Shown here: positions 6,579 through 10,346 of the stretch, one piece after another
Position numbering within the stretch: position 1 is the stretch's first letter
Layout: each line of letters begins with the position of its first letter
Assembly (NCBI GenBank): GCA_964456095.1
Contig: CAYVZF010000047.1
Coordinates: 1-10,346 of the forward strand
DNA length: 10,346 nt
From: CANRPC01 sp964456095
Lineage (GTDB): Bacteria > Bacillota_I > Bacilli_A > RFN20 > CAG-449
Reading direction: 5' to 3'
The notes under the pieces: model-generated
What the model was told of the DNA's origin: nothing
Seen by the model: the letters and a program-made list of their open reading frames with translations, nothing else
Database searches by the model: none
Translations under genes and position numbers: made by a program

Positions 6579-7301
6579 ATGAAAAAAACAAAAATTTTAG
6601 CTCTCGCTTCTTTGATTCTTGCAGCTGGACTTGTTGGCTGTGGTGGCGGTGAAACTAGTTCTGAAACTGTATCAGTAGAAGAAACTTCTCAAAGTGAAGA
6701 AACATCATCTTTAGAAGAAACATCATCTTTAGAAGAAGCATCATCTTCAGAAGATGTTACACCATCTTCATCTGAAGAAGAAAAATCAGAATCAACTGGT
6801 GGAAATACAGGAACATATAGTTCTACACCTGCTCTTTCACTTGCAATCCCAAGTGAATATCCTAGTGGAACAGTATTAAAAGCTGGAACATATACTTTCG
6901 GTGATTTCGAATGGTATACAAAAAAAGATGAAAAAGGTGAAGTAAATGATGAAAATAAGGATGTTGTCGTAAATGGTGAAACTAAACATTATTCACAAAG
7001 ATTAAATAATAAGAGTAAAGATAATAAATTCTATTTTACAACAACTGCTGCTTCTAAATTAATTATTGTTGGTAGATCATCAAGTAAAGATGCTGCTGAA
7101 ACACGTACTGTAAATGTTACTAATAATGGTACTGTAGTTGGAACTACTACTTTTACTGGTGGAACAGGTACTGCTAATGCAGCTTATGCGGCATATGAAA
7201 TTACTTTAGATACTTATGGTGATCTTGCTATTGAAATTGCAGGACCTAACACTGGTCATAGTTCACATATTTTAGATATCTTAGTCTATTACGCTGCTTA
7301 A
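6579..7301 (+). CDS. Lipoprotein with Ser/Glu linker and a beta-sandwich, putative carbohydrate-binding protein
   Basis: The 240-aa product starts with MKKTKILALASLILAAGLVGC (Cys21 is the lipidated residue). Residues 22-78 form a flexible linker made almost wholly of Ser, Glu and Thr, including a threefold repeat (EETSSL, EETSSL, EEASSS). Residues about 84-240 form one beta-rich domain (GTVLKAGTYTFGDFEWY, NKFYFTTTAASKLIIVG, GDLAIEIAGP, ILDILVYYAA) with aromatic residues that could contact sugar. By eye the second half resembles the C-terminal domain of the PL1 lyase encoded next, sharing a GD(L/I)xxI.I.GP strand and a closing ...L.L.YxxK/A strand. No catalytic motif is seen. It is the first gene of the rightward transcript, has AAAGGA 8 nt before the ATG, and carries its own promoter. 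I infer a surface-anchored pectin- or oligosaccharide-binding protein on a stalk. The family is unrecognised. Confidence 0.85.
   Translation: MKKTKILALASLILAAGLVGCGGGETSSETVSVEETSQSEETSSLEETSSLEEASSSEDVTPSSSEEEKSESTGGNTGTYSSTPALSLAIPSEYPSGTVLKAGTYTFGDFEWYTKKDEKGEVNDENKDVVVNGETKHYSQRLNNKSKDNKFYFTTTAASKLIIVGRSSSKDAAETRTVNVTNNGTVVGTTTFTGGTGTANAAYAAYEITLDTYGDLAIEIAGPNTGHSSHILDILVYYAA
6696..6749 (+). repeat. Three in-frame 18-bp tandem repeats in the lipoprotein linker
   Basis: Units 6696-6713 and 6714-6731 are identical (GAAGAAACATCATCTTTA). Unit 6732-6749 differs at two bases. Each encodes a hexapeptide EE(T/A)SS(L/S). Because the unit is a multiple of three, copy-number change would lengthen or shorten the stalk without a frameshift. 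Confidence 0.85.
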
Positions 7302-7325
7302 TTATTAATTTTTAAGTTAATTATT

Positions 7326-7351
7326 AAATGGGCTGATTTCAGCCCATTTTT
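7326..7351 (+). terminator. Hairpin terminator between the lipoprotein and PL1 genes
   Basis: AAATGGGCTG (7326-7335) pairs perfectly with CAGCCCATTT (7340-7349) around a 4-nt loop and leads into TTTTT. It looks like a full Rho-independent terminator. It ends only 5 nt before the ribosome site of the PL1 gene, and I see no convincing separate promoter between the two genes. PL1 expression may therefore depend on read-through, which would make the hairpin an attenuator setting the ratio of the two products. Confidence 0.8.
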
Positions 7352-7368
7352 AAATGAAGGGAAGTTTT

Positions 7369-10302
7369 ATGAAAAAGATTTTTAAGTATTCTATTTTGTC
7401 AATTATGGGGCTTATGCTTCTTGCATCATGTGATCCTAATGATATAGTTTCAAATTTAGGTAGTATTTTTGATTCTAATATCAATATTGATAGTAACTCT
7501 AACGATATCAGCGGTGATGAATTATCATCAAGTAATAACTCAATCGATAATGGAAATAAATCATCAAATTCATCTTTTTATTCTAGTGTTAATGATAACA
7601 ATAATACATCTAATGATGTAATTTCTGGTACTAAAACTGATTCAGTTACTTTTATTAATTATTCAGGCCATTTAGAATCTGCATATGTTGAATTTTATCC
7701 TGTAAAAAATGCAACTGGATATAATGCATATTATAAGTTATCAACTGATTCAAAATGGGTTCAAATCGATACTGAATTAATTAGATATTATGGTGATTAT
7801 TATAGAGTCGATGCACTTGGACTTAAAGAAGGTAATTATAAATTGAAAGTTACTCCAATTATTTCAAATAAAGAATCATCTTCTAAAGGTAATGTAGTAG
7901 ATTTGTATGTAAAAAAACATCAAAGAGAAGGTTATGCTTTTGTTGATAAACCTGTTAAAAACGCGTTTGGTGCATATAATGATGATGGTACATTAAGAAG
8001 TGGTGCACAAGTTATTTATGTTACTAAAGATAATGCTAAAACTGTAACTGCCTCTATTAATGGAAATACTATTACAGGTTTCCAATCAATTATTGATGCA
8101 ATGCAAAAAAAACAAGATTTAACTGATATCATCAATTTTAGAATAATTGGTACTATTGATATAAATGATTTAGATCATTATTCTAGTTCTGCAGAAGGTT
8201 TACAAATTAAAGGTAAAGGTGCTCATTCTAATATGAATTTAACATTAGAAGGTGTTGGAAATGATGCAACATTCTTTGGTTTTGGTATTTTAATTAGAAA
8301 TTGTGCTAATGTAGAAATTAGAAATCTTGGATTTATTAATTATTTAGATGATGGTATTTCTATTGATACTGATAATAAAAACTTATGGGTTCATAATAAT
8401 GATTTATTTTATGGACAAGCTGGTGGAGCTTCAGACCAAGCAAAAGGTGATGGAGCATTAGATACTAAAAAATCTTCACATATTACTCATTCATACAACC
8501 ATTTCTGGGATACAGGAAAAACTAATTTACAAGGAATGACTAGTGAATCTAGTGATAATTTAATTACTTATCATCATAACTGGTTTGACCATTCAGATTC
8601 ACGTCATCCACGTGTAAGAACTTGTACTGTTCATGTATTTAATAACTTCTATGATTGTAATTCAAAATATGGTATAGGTGCAACTATGGGCGCATCGATA
8701 TATGCAGAAGGTAATTATTTTTACCAAACAAAATATCCTATGTTAATATCATTACAAGGTAGCGATATGATAGGAGGTAAAGGAACATTTTCAAGTGAAA
8801 CAGGTGGAATGATTAAAGCTTACGATAACTATATTGCTAGAGCTACAGCATTTGTTTCATATGAACAAAATAATACTGATTTTGATGCATATGTAGCAAA
8901 AACAAGAGATGAAAAAGTACCAAGTTCTGTTAAAACTAAAAGTGGAAGTAATACTTATTCTAACTTTGATACTGCTTCTAATTTCTATTCATATACATAT
9001 GAATCACCCTCTCAAGCAAAAGAAACAACTACTTCTTATGCAGGAAGAGTAGATGGTGGTGATTTTAAATGGACATTTTCTTCTAGTGATGCGACAAGTT
9101 ACGCAGTCGACGCAAATTTAAAAAATGCATTAAATTCATATAAATCATCTCTTGTATCTGTTGGTGGCAATTCAATCGAAGGTAGTGTAGATTTTAATGT
9201 TAATGATGTAATTGAATTAATTGATAAATTAGATGATAAAGTTACATTAGATAACATTGATGAAATTAAAGCAGTGTATGAAACATACTTATCATTTGAT
9301 AAAAATGAAGTAACAAATTCTTCTAAGATTGAAAGACTATATAAAGAAGCACTTGCTTTGGAAATTGAACAATTTAAAACACTTGTTGATTTATTAGATT
9401 CATCATTAACAAAAACTAATATTGATAATGCTTTAAATTATTATAACTTGTTAAATGAATCTCAACAAAAAGAAGTATCTAGTTATAAAACTAAATTAGA
9501 TAATAAAGTAAAAGAATATGAAAATATTGCTTCTACAAATGTTTCAAATCAAATTGCAAGTCTACCATCAATTGATAAAATTACTTTATCAGATGAAGAA
9601 AATATTAATAATATTAAGTCTGACTATGACTCATTAACAAGTGAACAAAAATCAGAAGTTAAAAATTATTCAATATTAGAATCAGCAATAAAAAAGATTG
9701 AAGAATTAAAAATTATAAAATCTGCGAATGAATTTATTGAAAAGGTAAATAACTTACCATCAAATACTTCAAATTTAAGTGCAAATGATTTAAAAACAAT
9801 CGAAGCATTAATAAGTGAATATAATTCATTCTCAAATGAAATAAAAGCATATATTGATTCTACATATATTAATAAATTAAATATTTATAAAGATTATATT
9901 AATTCTAATTTGATTACTAATACTACAGTTTCAATTACTTTAAGTGATTTAGATGGTAATAAAGGAACTACTTCTAATGGATTTGAATATGAAACAAATG
10001 GAAGTAAAGATGAACATATAAAATTAAAAGGTAATAATCATATTACTTATAATGTTAATACCTCAAATATTTCTCTTGTTTTAGTAGCTAATTGTTTAGA
10101 TTCATCTAATTCAAAGGATTTTACTATAACAATTACTTATAGTAATGGTAATTCTGATGTTTATACTTATCAAACTGATACCGGTAATAAAGATAAAACA
10201 TATAATCTAGAATTTAATGGTGATATAACTTCTATAACTATTAATGGTCCTAGTGATAAAAATCTTGGAGTTAAATCATTAGAATTAACTTATTCAAAAT
10301 AA
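7369..10302 (+). CDS. PL1-family pectate lyase lipoprotein with Fn3-like, helical-repeat and C-terminal beta-sandwich modules
   Basis: I choose ATG 7369 (977 aa) because AAGGGAAG lies just upstream and the protein then begins MKKIFKYSILSIMGLMLLASC, with Cys21 in the lipobox. The ATG at 7354 abuts the terminator and has no ribosome site. After an Asn/Ser linker (to about 90) comes an Fn3-like module (about 92-182), then the PL1 beta-helix (about 190-600). PL1 signatures are KGDGALDTK (Asp361, Asp365), SYNHFWDTGKTNL, YHHNWFDHSDSRHPRVR and VHVFNNFYDC. Arg412 and Arg417 of RxPxxR correspond to the PL1 catalytic Arg and its partner. Such enzymes cleave polygalacturonate by calcium-dependent beta-elimination. 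The usual WIDH reads WVHN here, as in some subfamilies. Residues about 608-846 form four helical repeats and 852-977 a beta-sandwich, probably sugar-binding. It follows the 240-aa lipoprotein gene by 67 bp and ends at a strong terminator. Confidence 0.93.
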   Translation: MKKIFKYSILSIMGLMLLASCDPNDIVSNLGSIFDSNINIDSNSNDISGDELSSSNNSIDNGNKSSNSSFYSSVNDNNNTSNDVISGTKTDSVTFINYSGHLESAYVEFYPVKNATGYNAYYKLSTDSKWVQIDTELIRYYGDYYRVDALGLKEGNYKLKVTPIISNKESSSKGNVVDLYVKKHQREGYAFVDKPVKNAFGAYNDDGTLRSGAQVIYVTKDNAKTVTASINGNTITGFQSIIDAMQKKQDLTDIINFRIIGTIDINDLDHYSSSAEGLQIKGKGAHSNMNLTLEGVGNDATFFGFGILIRNCANVEIRNLGFINYLDDGISIDTDNKNLWVHNNDLFYGQAGGASDQAKGDGALDTKKSSHITHSYNHFWDTGKTNLQGMTSESSDNLITYHHNWFDHSDSRHPRVRTCTVHVFNNFYDCNSKYGIGATMGASIYAEGNYFYQTKYPMLISLQGSDMIGGKGTFSSETGGMIKAYDNYIARATAFVSYEQNNTDFDAYVAKTRDEKVPSSVKTKSGSNTYSNFDTASNFYSYTYESPSQAKETTTSYAGRVDGGDFKWTFSSSDATSYAVDANLKNALNSYKSSLVSVGGNSIEGSVDFNVNDVIELIDKLDDKVTLDNIDEIKAVYETYLSFDKNEVTNSSKIERLYKEALALEIEQFKTLVDLLDSSLTKTNIDNALNYYNLLNESQQKEVSSYKTKLDNKVKEYENIASTNVSNQIASLPSIDKITLSDEENINNIKSDYDSLTSEQKSEVKNYSILESAIKKIEELKIIKSANEFIEKVNNLPSNTSNLSANDLKTIEALISEYNSFSNEIKAYIDSTYINKLNIYKDYINSNLITNTTVSITLSDLDGNKGTTSNGFEYETNGSKDEHIKLKGNNHITYNVNTSNISLVLVANCLDSSNSKDFTITITYSNGNSDVYTYQTDTGNKDKTYNLEFNGDITSITINGPSDKNLGVKSLELTYSK

Positions 10303-10315
10303 TTTATTTAAATTG

Positions 10316-10346
10316 AGGGTGTGTAATTAATACGCATCCTTTTTTT
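10316..10346 (+). terminator. Rho-independent terminator of the rightward operon
   Basis: AGGGTGTGTA (10316-10325) pairs with TACGCATCCT (10331-10340), including two G-U pairs, around a 5-nt loop. It is followed by at least six T at the window edge. It lies 14 nt after the PL1 stop codon. Confidence 0.85.

Noticed and set aside
7354..7368. Five-codon upstream start for the PL1 lyase
   Set aside because: The ATG abuts the terminator T run and has no ribosome site, while ATG 7369 has AAGGGAAG at proper spacing and a clean signal peptide.
8365..8400. Loss of the PL1 WIDH motif (here WVHN) taken as evidence of an inactive enzyme
   Set aside because: From memory, a WVHN variant occurs in a PL1 subfamily with the same KGDG..D and SYNHFWD motifs, and the catalytic RxPxxR is intact, so it is more likely a subfamily trait.
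1..10346. Possible UGA=Trp genetic code, given the AT-rich Mollicutes-like composition
   Set aside because: Tryptophan is encoded by TGG throughout and no long frame contains internal TGA.
1..10346. CRISPR arrays, tRNA/rRNA genes, transposases or att sites
   Set aside because: No direct-repeat/spacer periodicity, cloverleaf-like sequence or transposase-like product was seen by eye; the only tandem repeat is the short coding minisatellite.

Overview
The window is a very AT-rich stretch of bacterial DNA with strong AAGGAG-type ribosome binding sites, extended -10 promoters, lipobox lipoproteins and Gram-positive style secretion signals. This suggests a low-GC Firmicute, such as an uncultivated gut Bacilli/Erysipelotrichia or Acholeplasma-like lineage. 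Tryptophan is encoded by TGG and no long reading frame contains an internal TGA, so the standard code (table 11) fits and a UGA=Trp Mycoplasma-type code does not. A run of exactly 100 Ns (1196-1295) looks like a scaffold-join placeholder, so this is probably a draft or metagenome assembly. The two sides need not be adjacent in the genome.

Left block (1-1195): a small decayed polymorphic-toxin/RHS-type cassette. It holds the 3' end of a gene whose product ends in two membrane segments, then an overlapping 164-aa gene that resembles the DUF2691 family and is placed like an immunity gene. Next comes a broken fragment ending in an RHS-core-like motif (GLDLYCYCGNDPLM, then stop), and a long bidirectional terminator hairpin. 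A lone extended -10 promoter points into the gap.

Right block (1296-10346): a compact divergent locus for attacking pectin outside the cell. The leftward operon encodes a PL9-type pectate lyase lipoprotein with its calcium and catalytic residues intact. It continues with a 1004-aa secreted multidomain protein (Ig-like, jelly-roll-like, GLUG-like beta-helix and helical modules) and a third lipoprotein cut off by the gap. These genes are packed with 9-nt and 2-nt spacings. The rightward pair encodes a 240-aa lipoprotein with a Ser/Glu linker and beta-sandwich-like domain, then a 977-aa PL1 pectate lyase lipoprotein with an Fn3-like domain, four helical repeats and a C-terminal beta-sandwich.

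The 234-bp divergent intergenic region holds two back-to-back extended -10 promoters and a near-perfect cre / LacI-family operator (TTAAAGCGCTATCA) between them. It also holds a CG-alternating run and an inverted repeat near the leftward transcription start. The simplest reading is a co-regulated, carbon-responsive regulon: two anchored pectate lyases of different families depolymerise homogalacturonan at the cell surface, helped by binding proteins. A helical module is shared by proteins of the two operons, and a beta-sandwich module by both rightward proteins, so the set appears to have grown by module exchange. Transporters and intracellular uronate catabolism genes are not in the window.
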